Shown here piece by piece: positions 21,831 to 33,479 of a stretch of 64,000 nt of DNA (position 1 is its first letter; every line of letters starts with the position of its first letter). The translations under genes were made by a program, and so were the position numbers. Origin of the DNA: Apiosordaria backusii (taxonomy: Eukaryota > Ascomycota > Sordariomycetes > Sordariales > Lasiosphaeriaceae); assembly GCA_030549205.1 (NCBI GenBank), contig JAUKTV010000009.1, positions 806,001 through 870,000 of the forward strand, read 5' to 3'. The notes below the pieces were generated by a model. The model saw only the letters and a list, made by a program, of their open reading frames with translations, made no database searches and was not told where the DNA came from.

Positions 21831-23736
21831 AGTAAGGCTGATGGGTAAGGAATCAACAGCCGATTGTTATGGGGAAGTAATCATGGTCCGTCGATATGGC
21901 TCGCCATCGGGGTTGTTTCTGTTCGTTTTCTTTTGTTTTTAGCCTCTGCCTTGGGCTATTCCTGTCGTACAGAGCGGCAGGAGAAAGGGGCGAGTCTGGC
22001 GCTTGCTTGCCTCGGAGTAGGTCCTCGTAAGTAAAGTAATAGAGCACTGAGTGTATGAATGGAATGGCAGGTTGCGCGGCTCAGCGCCGAATTGGTGCAA
22101 ACAGAGGAGAGGGCTACGGGTAATTTTTGGGGCGGAGTGTTGGCAGCATCAGCGAGGAGCAGGCGTGGCAAGTGTTCACTGTACACTAGACTTGCAGTTG
22201 GGGTGCATGAGGTGCGCCAAGGCTTTGTAAGCCACCCAAGACGCCAACGCTTCGCTTGCTCGCTGATGGGATTCTAGCGTTCTGTCAAAATCTTTAGATC
22301 ACGTTGACCTGCGGCTGTTTTGAGTGAGAATCAACTTCATATTGTGAAATAATATACATCGGATGATTCGCTCTGCTCGGACGGTTGCTGAGTGTCTTGA
22401 TACACCGCTTGGTTGGCCCCCCGGAGGCATGGAGAGGCATGGCAAGAAGCATCTATCTTTCAATGGATGAGTGCGACATGCCACGGCTGGAACGGCCCCT
22501 CCATCAAAAAAAGATGAATGGCATTCAGGGTCCGTCTTTCTCCTTCGAGAACAACAAAGCTACGCGCCAAGTGACGGCCCAGGGCATGGAACCGCCGTCT
22601 CTCAAACTTTGAATCTTCACTTTCTTTCAAGAATCATCAATCTCGCAATTTGTCTCCGAATGTTGCCCCAGATGTCACCGACGGACTGGGCCCCTTGGTC
22701 AAAAATAGCACACAAGTGCCCACCCTTTCCGCCTCCTGGCGCTCCAGCACAAGGGGAATCGGGTCTCTGCCATTGGATGTCAGTGCTGTGGCTGGCCCCA
22801 TGCGAAGGAGGGGCACGGTCAGCAAACAATTTCCATGTCCAACAGAGGCGAATGCGAACATGTTTGAGGGTTCGCTGTTGACGGTAATAAGGGCCCGCGT
22901 ATCGCTCTGTATTCAGAGATATGTTGGTAATTCTCTCCCTTCCCAGCGCTTGGTGTCGATGGTTGGCCTCGAGTCCGAGGAGGAGGAGCCGAGTGCAACT
23001 GAGTGTGATGCCCTTCCAGACCGTGCAGACCCTGACTTATTTTTCCTCGGCACATACCGGTCTGGAGCTTACGAGGTACCTTACCTCGAAGATCAAATTC
23101 TCGATAAAACTGCTGCCTGTTACGAGAGTCCACTTCCTGTAGACATGATTGTCAGCTGAGTTTCGGCCGATATTGGGCCATATGTCCAGAACATTTTGAC
23201 TTGAATATCTGAAGAGTTAATATTGCTGTCGGGTGTGACTGATGGGGAAGGTGGTTCAGGCTGCAGGAATCACCCCATCTGATTTGCTGCGAAGAAAAAG
23301 ATGGAGGGGGAGAGGCCTGTGTGTGTCAACATGAGGTTAAGGGTCCCAACGCTGAGATAAGCCACTCGCTCGCTGTTGTGTTGGGCTGAAACCACGCTAC
23401 GGCAACACGGACCACTTTGTCTAAAGTGCTTGTGCCAAGGGATCCGCTGCCAAGCCTATGATCTGCAAGTTGTCAGTTGGCCTAGCGGGGATCGGACTTT
23501 AACTTTCTCTTGGAATAGAAGCCTGACAAACAAGGCCACAAGCGATATTTCTTCCGAGATCAATTAAAGTGTGGCCTGTCACGTGTTGTCGCGGCGCGTT
23601 GCATCTTGACGCGTGTGCTCGCTCATCGTCAAGAACCACTTTTCGGCACATCAAGGTCTGTTTTCTTAGGCAACTGAATCCATTCACATCGACTGAACGG
23701 ATCAATTGCCAAGAAAACAAGCATACCAAATTCGAC
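21831..23736. other. Intergenic, 1.9 kb between divergent genes
   Basis: Frames here overlap each other on both strands, mostly lack ATG starts and show no motif. A frame at 22650-23159 reaches 169 codons but begins at TTG and resembles nothing. The stretch 23570-23736 is the probable leader of the AP endonuclease gene. Confidence 0.45.
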
Positions 23737-25194
23737 ATGGCTCGCCAATCAACGAGAAAAGCTGCCCAATCCAAGCCAACCGCAGAAGCAACCGTCAAGG
23801 TCGAGAAGAAGGTTGTCGCAACCAAAGTCGCAAAGTCGGGGGCTACCGTCGTCGAGTCAAAGGTCGAAGTAAACAAGCGAGCCGTCACCAAGCGCAAAGT
23901 CGACTACAACGAAGACGACGACGACGAGAATGCCGAACCCGATACCACAGAGGAAGGCGAACAAGTCGACGACGAACCAACCACCAAACCTGCCCCCCCA
24001 AAGAAGCGCAAAACCACCACCTCCTCCTCCAAAAAGACCGACGACAACATGCCCCTCGCCTCCCGCACCCCCCTCAACACCCTTAAACTAGCCATGAAAA
24101 TCGGCGCCCACGTCTCCGCAGCAGGCGGCGTCCAAAACTCCATCACCAACGCCTCCAACATCGGCGCCAACGCCTTCGCCCTCTTCCTCAAACCCCACCG
24201 CACCTGGAACTACCCCCCCTTCTCCCCGGATTCCCCCTCCTTATTCTCCTCCCTCCTAAAAACCCACGCCTACACCAACCCCTCAACCACTATCCTCCCC
24301 CACGCCTCCTACCTCATCAACCTCGCCCAACCTGACAAGGCCAAAGCCACCCAAGCCTACACCTCCTTCCTGGACGACCTCCAACGCTGCGACGCCCTCG
24401 GCATTTCCTTATATAACTTCCACCCCGGCTCCACCGGCGGCCTCCCCATGCCCGAAGCCTGCGCCCGCATAGCCTCCCACCTCAACAAAGCCCACAAAGC
24501 CACCAAGTCCGTCGTAACAGTCCTAGAAAACATGTGCGGCTCCGGCAACATCATCGGCTCCGCCTTCTCCGACCTCGCCACCATCATCTCCTTCGTAGAT
24601 GACAAGTCCCGAGTGGGCGTATGCATCGACACCTGCCACGCCTTCGCAGCAGGGTACGACCTCCGCACGCCCGAAGCCTACGCAAAAACAATCGACGAGT
24701 TCGACAAGGTCGTCGGGCTCAAGTACCTGAAAGCCTTCCATCTAAACGACAGCAAAGCCCCCTTTGACTCCCACCGTGATCTCCACGAAAACATAGGACA
24801 AGGATTCCTTGGACTGCGAGCGTTCCACAATGTCGTCAACGATGAGCGGTTACAAAACATCCCCATGGTATTGGAGACTCCAATCGAAGTCAAAGGCCCA
24901 GACGGTAAAAAGAAAGAAGACAAACAAATCTGGGCGGATGAGATTAAACTCTTAGAGAGCTTAATAGGCATGGACCCAGACTCCCAAAAATTCAAAGACC
25001 TCGAAGTCGAACTCCAGAAAAAGGGCGCTGCAGAGAGGACAAGGGTGCAGGAGCAGGTTGATAAAAAGGCCGAGAAGGATGCCAAAAAGGCTGCCCCGAA
25101 AAAGAAAAAGGGGGCTGCTGCTGCGACGAAAAAGAAGAAGAAGAAGGATGAAGAGGAGGAGGCGTGTGATTCTTGCGGTGAGGAGAGTGGCTGA
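23737..25194 (+). CDS. apn1: AP endonuclease IV (Apn1-type)
   Basis: A single exon of 485 residues. I choose the ATG at 23737 (good context, GACATGGCT) over an upstream in-frame extension rich in Cys/Arg. Residues 1-110 are Lys-rich and disordered with a nuclear signal PPKKRK. The TIM-barrel core starts at KIGAHVSAAGGVQNSITNA and has the trinuclear zinc ligands in NFHPGST, VLENMCGSG, CIDTCHAFAAGYD, FHLNDSK, DSHRDLHENIG and VLETP. The tail is a Lys-rich coil ending CDSCGEESG. The enzyme cleaves 5' of abasic sites and trims blocked 3' ends in base-excision repair; yeast Apn1 works in nucleus and mitochondria. Both extensions are longer than in yeast. Confidence 0.95.
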   Translation: MARQSTRKAAQSKPTAEATVKVEKKVVATKVAKSGATVVESKVEVNKRAVTKRKVDYNEDDDDENAEPDTTEEGEQVDDEPTTKPAPPKKRKTTTSSSKKTDDNMPLASRTPLNTLKLAMKIGAHVSAAGGVQNSITNASNIGANAFALFLKPHRTWNYPPFSPDSPSLFSSLLKTHAYTNPSTTILPHASYLINLAQPDKAKATQAYTSFLDDLQRCDALGISLYNFHPGSTGGLPMPEACARIASHLNKAHKATKSVVTVLENMCGSGNIIGSAFSDLATIISFVDDKSRVGVCIDTCHAFAAGYDLRTPEAYAKTIDEFDKVVGLKYLKAFHLNDSKAPFDSHRDLHENIGQGFLGLRAFHNVVNDERLQNIPMVLETPIEVKGPDGKKKEDKQIWADEIKLLESLIGMDPDSQKFKDLEVELQKKGAAERTRVQEQVDKKAEKDAKKAAPKKKKGAAAATKKKKKKDEEEEACDSCGEESG

Positions 25195-25530
25195 AACAAC
25201 TTTCACTGGACAGCAGGAAGTTGAAATGTATAAAAAGTGTGTAATTTGAATATCTAAGGGGGAAAAAAGGGGGTATTATCTGCCTTGCCTGCCTTGCCTG
25301 CCTTGCCGACCTTTGCCAGCCTGCCTATCATGTACAATGTATAACCACAAAACCAAACTTAATAACAAACAAGAAAAATAATAATCTCATGAACAAAAGA
25401 AAGCCTCTTATCCATAGCCACTGTGTACCGCTCCATAACAGAAGGGGTCTTCAACACAGTCTGGTACATTCTCACCCGGTAGAAGTGGCAAGCTCTCTAG
25501 CAAGAAAAGACGAATCTCCCTCCCTGCCCC
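25195..25530. other. 3' flanks of convergent APN1 and BUB1
   Basis: Short convergent spacer. It contains three tandem copies of CTGCCTTGC at about 25280-25306. No gene seen. Confidence 0.5.
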
Positions 25531-28500
25531 TTACCTCCTCCCCCTAGCCCACCCCTCAACCCTCCCAACCAACCCCCTCAACCCCACCCCCCTCTCCCCA
25601 TTTTGTTCCAACCACCCCTCCATCCCCTCCCTCACCCCCTCAACCCCCTCAACAACGGCATCCTCCCACTCTCCTCCCCCCCAGTAAAATTCCCCGGATT
25701 CAACAACATCTCAAACAACCCCCCCACAACTCCGTCTGCCAGTACCTCTTCAAATTCTCCCTAATCTTATACCTCCTCCCCATCCCCTCCCTACTCCCCA
25801 CCGTCTCAATATACTTCCCAAACAGCAAACAATGCACAATCCCCGCCAACCCAAAATACTCAATCTGCCACGTCCACAACCTCCCCTCCCTCATCTCATT
25901 ACAATCCTGACTCGTCGTCTTCCAGTCCGCCACAAACTGCACGTCATCCCGGAAGCACTTCATATCAATCCCCCTCCCGAAATCAATCAGCGTGATCCCG
26001 CGATCGGACCACCCGCCCGATCCACAGGCGGAGTACTTGTTGCTCAGGGGGGTATCGGGAGAGGATGGGAGGCGCAAGAGACAATTGTCGGCTTTCAGAT
26101 CGCCGTGCATGACCCCCTTGGAATGCAAAGCTTCGACTGTCCGTAACAGCTCGACAGTAAAAAACATGGCGAGCTGCTCGTCCATCACACCTGAAGCTTC
26201 CCCCCGGAACAAATTAACCACGTCGAGCAGCGTGCCAAAGGGGTGGTATGGAAGAAACAGGAAGCATTCGTCGTGATAGAGGTGGAATTCCAATGCTGGG
26301 GACAAAGACGCCGTGGCCCGGTCGTGGGGACCGAGGCGGTTGTGGGCTAGGCGCATAATGTAAAACTCCCAGGGGGTGGGTGGGGACTCCATCTTGAGGG
26401 CTTCTTGCGGGTAGCGCTTGTGGTGGGCTGAGGCGAAGCGGCCTTTGCCCATGATGGCGTTCTCGTTGTTGTCGTTTTCGTTATCATCATCATCAGAGTC
26501 GGTAACAGATGGGTGGGAATTGTTGACGAGATAAACCGGGGCAAAGGCACCGGCGCCGAGTTCACGACGGATGGTGTACTCTCTTTCTGTGTCTGGAAAG
26601 CGGAGGATGACTGATGACCCGAGGTTGGAAGATTTGTCGCCTGTGCTGGAGCGGTTTCCTCCTTTGCCGACTGCCTTGCAATACTTGCGAATTTCCGAGC
26701 CACGATCAGACTTCTCATTGCGGTGGTCGTAAAAACCTTCGTAGGAAGTCAAAGGCGGCTGGATATTTGACAAGATCTCAGCTCGGACAGCGTTGTCAAC
26801 TGGATTGCACTGGGCGTCTTTGATGATGGGCCCTTTGTTGTTGATGGTGAGGGTCTTGGTTCCCAAGACTTTAGGAGTCAATGCCTTGGTAGCAAGGGGC
26901 TTAGGCGCCAAGGCAGGTCTGGCTTTTGGAAGAAGTGGCTGAGGCACTTTGCCCTTGGGGAAGCCGTTCTCATCTTCGATCACGCCCCGAACTGGACTGC
27001 TCAGCGGTTCCAGGTCTTCCTCTTCCTCTTCATCCTCTTCCGCAATCATGCCCTTGTTGAGTTGCCTTGACGGCGTCTTGCTGTGTAGTTCATACCGACC
27101 CATATCAGCCGTAACATCAAGGGACATCTCGGTCCGCTCCGTGATGGGAGTCATGAATGGTAGACGGTTGTTAGCCGCCTCCACAGGGTCCCTCCACGGT
27201 CGTCGTGTCGGCACATAGTCTTCAGGGGGTATCGGGACGAACATGGTCCTCGTTCTAGGAGGCTCATCTGGCTCGTCCTCATCCCCATCATGGACGTCGA
27301 TAAGATCACCTGACTGGTCTGGGATGTGCTTGTGTGAGGATTCTGACCATACACTAGCATTGTCGTCACCGTCACCCTCGACATCATCTTCATCATCCTC
27401 ATCTTCCTCGGCATCACTGGTTGCGATGTTCCTGGTGGTTCCGTCGCCGATAGTATAATCGTCCGACTCGTACCCTCTTTCGTCATCGCTATCCTCACCT
27501 AGAGGCTTGACCGGCTTGAGTGGTGCATTGAAGATGTCGTAAATATCGTCCGTCGCCGCCTTGGTATGCAGAGTCATAGTCGGCTCCCCCACCGACTGCC
27601 TCTTCTTCTTCTTGATCTTTGGACCAGAAGGCGAGTCCAGCTTTGTTTGAACTATTCAATCGTCAGCCAACCAAACCCCATCCACAACCTCGGAATCAAC
27701 CTACTAATTTGCGTCTCATTCAACTCCATCTTCTTCTTTTTCTTCGGCTTATCCCCTCCCTTGGGATAAATCGGCGCCCCATTCTCATCCAATCTAATCA
27801 CGTCGGCGTGAATCGCCATCTTCTGCCCCTTACCACCAGCAGCATTTCCAGCCCCTGGAAAGCTATTCTCATCATTCATAAACAAGGTGGACTCATTCGG
27901 CTGCTCATCCTCCCACTCATGGTCCAGCCACCCCCTATTCGCCGCCCAGATCTCCTCAAAACTCCTCTCCGTCCCCGGCTCATCAGGCGTAGGATACACC
28001 GCCCTCAAGTCCACAAAGATCCTCTCCCGTTTCCCATTCGCCGGATTCACAGTAACTTGAACCTTGGTATGATCAATTCGAATGTGTGATTGTGATATCT
28101 GCTTGTCCATAGACTGAATTACAAAAAATGCCAAACACACAAGGCCCACAAATTAGTCCTATATTGATCAACACTTTGTTTTGAAGGGAACATTGAGGGG
28201 AAGTAGACCTACCGGATCCCTGAACACCGCCAACTTAGCCCCCCCAGCACTAGGCTTCTTCCCACCCGCCTTCAACGTCTCCCCAGCCCAAGGCTTCGGC
28301 GCCATGGTATTCTCCTTCTTCCTATCAGCAATCGACCCAATCGAGTCCCAGCCCTTCGACCCCAGCCCACGGGAGGACATAGCCGACGGCCCCGGCGCAG
28401 CATCAGCATCCGAAAAAATAGTAAGTTTCGACTTCCCAGGCTTCGAACCACCACCACCACCACCACCACCCACCCCCGCCGATGCCCTCGCCGCCTGCGG

Positions 28501-29273
28501 ATCCCTCACCACCGCCACCGCCGCCGCAGCAGCAGCAAAAGGATCAACCCTCACCCCCAACACCTTCCTCTCCGCCGGCAGCGCCGGACTCCCCGGCCCA
28601 TCCCCCCCTCCCCACCCCCCTTCACCTCCCTCCGTCTCTCAAACTCCCCAAACCTCCTCACCAACCTCCCAACCGGACTCGCCTCCCTCTCCAACCCCAT
28701 CCTCCAAACCTCCTCCGCCTGCCCCCACCTCCCATTACCCTCCAACCACCCCGCATACTCCTCATAAAAAGCCGCCAACCCTTCCCCAATCCCATGCCTG
28801 CTCAAAAACACATACCCCTCCCTCTTCTCCCTCTCCCCCAAAAACCAATCAATATAGTACACCCACATCCTCAAATACCTCCCATCATTCCTATACCTCT
28901 TGTCCCCCACAAACTGTTTCGTTGCCCTCTCCAGCAGGGTATGCAACCCCGACGAAGGAGTCGCCTGCGCAGAGGGGTACGCGTCCAGCGTCCACCTCAC
29001 GTATCGGTCCCACACGTCCAGCGGATCATCGCTCTCTTCAATCCCCTCAATCTCTGCCTCGAACCCAGCTTTTATACCGGCGTTTTCATCCTTTGTATCC
29101 AAGCTCGTCGGCGTAGCCTGGGGCTGGAGCGGATTCGAAGGCGAGAACAGCTGGGCTAGTTTCTTAGCGGATCGGCCGCTGGGTAAAGCCTGGATGTTTT
29201 CCTTGTGGCCTTCGATGATGTCGAAATTGATCAAGTCGTCGTCGTTGTTGTTATTATTGTTGTCGGAAGGCAT
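25531..29273 (-). CDS. bub1: Spindle-assembly checkpoint kinase Bub1/Mad3 (MadBub), frame broken at G runs
   Basis: Exons: from the ATG at 29273 to a frame break near 28602-28608, on to 28213, then 28113-27705 and 27651 to a stop. The N-terminus has a KEN box at residues 24-26 and the Bub1/Mad3 TPR region (DPLDVWDRYVRWTLDAYP ... MWVYYIDWF). A second KEN motif, RKKENTMAPKPWAGETL, follows. The C-terminus is a Ser/Thr kinase with ELGAGAFAPVYLV, HGDLKADNCLL and IDFGRGID. Bub1 acts at unattached kinetochores; the KEN boxes are Mad3/BubR1 hallmarks that inhibit APC/C-Cdc20, so this single gene may serve both roles. As given, the sequence shifts frame three times, each time as if one G were missing from a G run: 28602-28608, 25719-25725, and one run between 25635 and 25680. 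Uncorrected, the protein stops at 25700; with frames joined it ends at 25531. A 56-bp weak intron (GTGAAG...GAG) could explain only the first break. Confidence 0.85.
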
Positions 29274-30117
29274 TTTGTCGGGCTTGTTTGCTGCCGAAAC
29301 CTCGGCGCGGGGTGGTTGTTTGTGACTTGAGTAAAATGAGGGGAATACAGAACAAAAACTCGAGGGGAAACAAAAAGTCGCAAATGAATAACAAGTCACA
29401 AAAAGAAGTGAATCGAAGTGCCCCCCAAGAGTGGTGCAAATGCAGCAAAGCAACAACGTGTCGTGTCAGGAAAGGGCAAGCAGCAGCGCGTCTGTGAATT
29501 TTAGGAGGGGTCGAGACAGAGTCGCGACAGCCCAATCTGGCGGCCCCGCTCAGAACCAAGCACCTGCTTGTTTCTCTGGTTTCAAGTTTACCAAATATTT
29601 TGGGACATCGAGTCGCTGTAGCAACGCTTTGGCAGCTGGCATCACTTGTGGTTCATCTGTCTGCAACAAGAAACGCACGAGCCCACTTGCGACCCAAGTT
29701 CCCTACTGATTATCAGATGCCATTGCATCGCCGACGACTTCAATGTCAACAACCGACTTTAGATGCCAGACTTCCGTCTGGAGGACTGGGCCCGCCTAGC
29801 CCTGCAGCCTGTACACTAGAGTGTCAGCCCTTTTTGTGGAGTTGGATGTCTTGTCCGGCAAACGACGGCAATAACTGAGAACCTTGAGAGGTCGGGCCGG
29901 CAATCAGTTCCACGATCACCCCGCAAGTTTCCGAAGGAGGGCCCCATTCATATTTGGACTTTCAAAAAAGAATCATATTGGTATTTCCCTGCTTTCTAAG
30001 GCTTCATCACCATTTTCACAAGTATATTTTGACCCGAGGTAAACCTGCTACCAACAAATCACCAGACTCCTCCTCTCGGGGTTCCGATTCCCCCCGAAGT
30101 ATCCCACAGCGTCCACC
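29274..30117. other. Intergenic between BUB1 and enolase (tandem, minus strand)
   Basis: Upstream region of BUB1 and 3' UTR of enolase. No credible exon. Confidence 0.5.
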
Positions 30118-31561
30118 TTACAAGTTGATGGCCTTGCGGAAGTTCTCGCCGGCATACACGGCGTTCTCGCCAAGCTCCTCCTCGATGCGGAGAATCTGGT
30201 TAAGCTTGGCAAGGCGCTCCGATCTGCAGGGAGCACCGGTCTTGATCTCGCCGGAGCGGATACCGACGGCAATGTCGGCGATGGTAACATCCTCGGTCTC
30301 ACCAGAGCGGTGAGAAACCATGACGCCCCAGCCATCGGCATACGAGTCCTTGGCAGCCTGGATGGACTCGGTGAGGGTACCGATCTGGTTGACCTTGAGG
30401 AGAAGGGCGTTGGAAGCCTTGAGGTCAATGGCCTTCTTGATGCGGAGGGGGTTGGTGACGGTCAAGTCGTCAGCAACGATCTGGATCGACTCGCCCTCAG
30501 TCTTGTAGAAGTAGCTCCAGGCCTCCCAGTCATCCTCAGCGAAGGGGTCCTCGATGGAGACGATGGGGTACTTCTTGCAGAGGTCCGAGTAGAGAGCAGC
30601 CAACTCCTCGTATGTGAGCCACTTGGAGGGGTCGCTCTCGGGGTTCTTGAAGTCGAGATCGTACTTCTTGGCGTCCTCCTTGTAGAACTCGCTGGAGGCA
30701 ACATCCATGGCGATCTTGATCTGGCCAGTGTAGCCAGCGGCCTCAATGGCCTCGCTGATGAGCTCGAGGGCCTCCTCGGCGCTCTGGATATCGGGGGCAA
30801 CACCACCCTCGTCACCGACGTTGCCAGCGGACTGGCCGTATTTCTTCTTGGCGAGGCTCTTGAGCTTCTGGTAGACCTCAGCACCCTGGCGCATGGCCTC
30901 GGAGAAAGAGGGAGCAGCGGAAGGAACGATCATGAACTCCTGGAAGGCAAGACGGCCACCGGCGTGGGAACTATCAGAGGACGTCAGCGTGCGTTCAGAG
31001 CAATTCTTTCAGTCGGGGTAACTTACCCGCCGTTGAGGACGTTCATGAAGGGAACGGGAAGGACATAGGGCTTCTTGGTGCCGGCAAGGTCGGAGACGTG
31101 AGCGTAGAGGGGAACGCCCTTCTCGGCAGCACCGGCCTTGGCAACAGCCAAGCTGACACCGAGGATGGCGTTGGCACCGAGCTTGGTCTTGTTGGGGGTA
31201 CCATCGAGCTTGAGGAGGAACTCGTCGACCTTGCTCTGGTCCTTGACGTCAATGTTCTCCTTGATGAGCGCGGGGCCAATGACCTCGTTGACGTTCTTGA
31301 CGGCCTGGAGAACACCCTTGCCATCCCAGTGGGTCTTGTCGCCGTCACGGAGCTCGCAAGCCTCGTGCTGACCTATTCCAACATGCCTGTCAGATATGCT
31401 TCGTTCCTCGAGGGGATATTGGGGTAGGACGAACCGGTGGAGGCACCAGATGGCACAATGGCGCGGGCGAGACCAGTCTCAGCGGTCACGACATCGACCT
31501 CGACGGTGGGGTTGCCACGAGAGTCGTAGACGTAACGAGCGTGAACCTTGGTGATACCCAT
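30118..31561 (-). CDS. eno1: Enolase (2-phosphoglycerate dehydratase)
   Basis: Three exons, 31561-31435, 31372-31027 and 30970-30118, join in phase to 441 residues, normal for the family. The first donor is GTTCGT; the others are standard. Seen: the N-terminal YDSRGNPTVEVDV, GASTGQHEACELRDGDK, the loop SHAGG, GNVGDEGGVAPDI, the Mg ligand region SIEDPFAEDDW, catalytic Lys in LLLKVNQIGTLTE, and the signature SHRSGETED. Enolase converts 2-phosphoglycerate to phosphoenolpyruvate in glycolysis, in the cytosol. Codon bias is strong (high expression). A leader intron from 31936 (GTACGT) to 31573 (CAG) just upstream of the ATG is likely but unproven. Confidence 0.97.
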
Positions 31562-33479
31562 TGTAGATGATTCTGATGGGAGATGGTCAGTATCTAGGTT
31601 GGCTATGGGGAATGCCGGAGTACGGGAGCGGTCAAGGACAGACTTGTGGTAGGTGAAAAGCAAGGCTGGTGGGCGGTGGGAAAGTGTATGCTTGGAGGGA
31701 AGGAGAAAAAGCTGAGGATTTGTTGATATCTTGACAGGAGAGCCCCAAAAGTCGCTCAATTGCAAGCTAGGACAGACCAGGTTTGTGGAATATCCCGCAA
31801 GATTGTTCGTCGCCCAGTCCGCAACCTATCCATGGTAGCTGGATGGTGGCAGAGCTTAAGGTGCCACGGCGTGAAGGTGCTATGGGATGAGAAAACAGGA
31901 CAGGAGGCCATCGGATGATGCACTTGACATACGTACCTGAAGTTTGATGGGCTGATGAATGGTTGAAGGTCTCTCGATGTAATGGCACGAGGATGAGGAG
32001 AGTGAAGATGGAAGAGAGAAGAGAATCAAGATGATGCGCTCAGCGCTGGAGATGGAAGCTTTTGGGTGAGCAGAGATGGGGGGGAGGGGCAGGCCGTCTG
32101 GTGGGGTGATCCCTGGTCGCAGGTAGCGAGAACCCCCCTCTTGTTAGTGACTGTCAAGGGTTGTCATATCGGAAGCACCACATAGGCACCCCTCCAGATC
32201 GAGGCAAGAAGCTCTGGGTGTGTACCGTCTACTTTGATACACCATCCCTGCCCTAATGCCCAACCAATGCCATTTGCCAACCATGAGCTGCATCCAGTGC
32301 AGGTGGTGTCTGTCGCCCGGTCAGACCGTTCGCCGCGAGCAAATTCAATTGCACCGGAAATGACTGGCGACGAGAGAAGACAGTTTACCTCCATTCGAAA
32401 AATCCGTTGTCGGAGCTTCATCCCTGACAGTCCGGCGGGATGGCGTGGGGTGTTGAATTGCAGACAGTCAAAACATCTTTTTCATAACAGTCACAGCTGG
32501 AGACCCCCCACCCAGCTCACCTTGCTGCAAAGTTTGCCGATCTCAAGTCTTTTCCTATTTGAGACTGACGATGGCCTTCTGGAATATATCATCTTTTTTG
32601 GTCCTGATGAAAATAGTTGCCCCTCCATGACCAGAATGTTGAGCTACCCCGCAGCCCAAGTTTGAAGACGTCAACAAGTGGATCGTCAGCACTGGCCAGG
32701 TCCACCCCAACAGAAGACGAGTTCAGCTCTCGTCGAGAAGGTTCCAAATTGTCCGCTTCTTGTGCTGAAGAACCCTTTGAAGAATAGCTCCGAGACCTTA
32801 ATGTCAGATGTCTGTACGTACACTACCAGGCAACTATACATAGTAAGGGGCTATGGCTCTTTCAAGTAGCCCTCAACTGTACCTACAGGGTTAAGATTAT
32901 GTTACTTGTGCTCTAGTGTATATCCCTATCATAGACTCTTCACTTCTGCGGTCAGCCACGGAGCTCCGTCCAAGTGTCCCGGCAGGTTACAGAGTCTCAA
33001 ATTGTTTGTGAGCTCCCGTGTGTTGTGTTCCTGAGGAAACTTATTCAACGGGTTCTGACTTTTATCAACCGAGTCCGATAGCAAGCAGAACCTTGAAAAG
33101 TCTGGCTGCTGAGCAGCAAAAGAAAACACCAAGAAGAAAAGCCTAATGAAGTCGCCACCAGTCAGCCTGTTACTTCTATTCTCATGAGGATCATGGAACT
33201 TCGCGCAAAATCTAAACTCATGTTGTTTTGACCGCCTGCCCGAAATGGTCTAATGGCTTGGCCAGTCAGCAGCTGGAAGTTGCCTGGAAGGGGCGGAAAA
33301 AGGAGGCCTGTGCTCAGCCATGTTGCCCGCCTTTCCAGGCCACCAAGGTGCATCAATCTGGGACTTTGCAGAAAGAGCCTTCTGACAGGCATCGTACGTA
33401 AGGAAAGTGCGATAGTTGGGCTTGCTGTACATAAAAATTGTTCTTTGTCTTTCCTTCACCAGTCCCACTCTCTTTCATC
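31562..33479. promoter_or_regulatory. Divergent intergenic region between enolase and the M1 aminopeptidase
   Basis: 1.9 kb without a supported coding exon. The left 400 bp are the enolase leader, including a probable 364-bp 5'-UTR intron (minus strand, 31936-31573). The rest is promoter sequence for both genes; frames are short and lack motifs. Confidence 0.45.

Noticed and set aside
22650..23159. 169-codon plus-strand frame between F-box/WD and APN1 genes
   Set aside because: Starts at TTG, no motif, competing frames of similar length on both strands.
28181..29116. 311-codon plus-strand Pro/Ser-rich frame
   Set aside because: Antisense of BUB1 N-terminal exons.
30310..31068. 252-codon plus-strand frame
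   Set aside because: Antisense of enolase; same cause.
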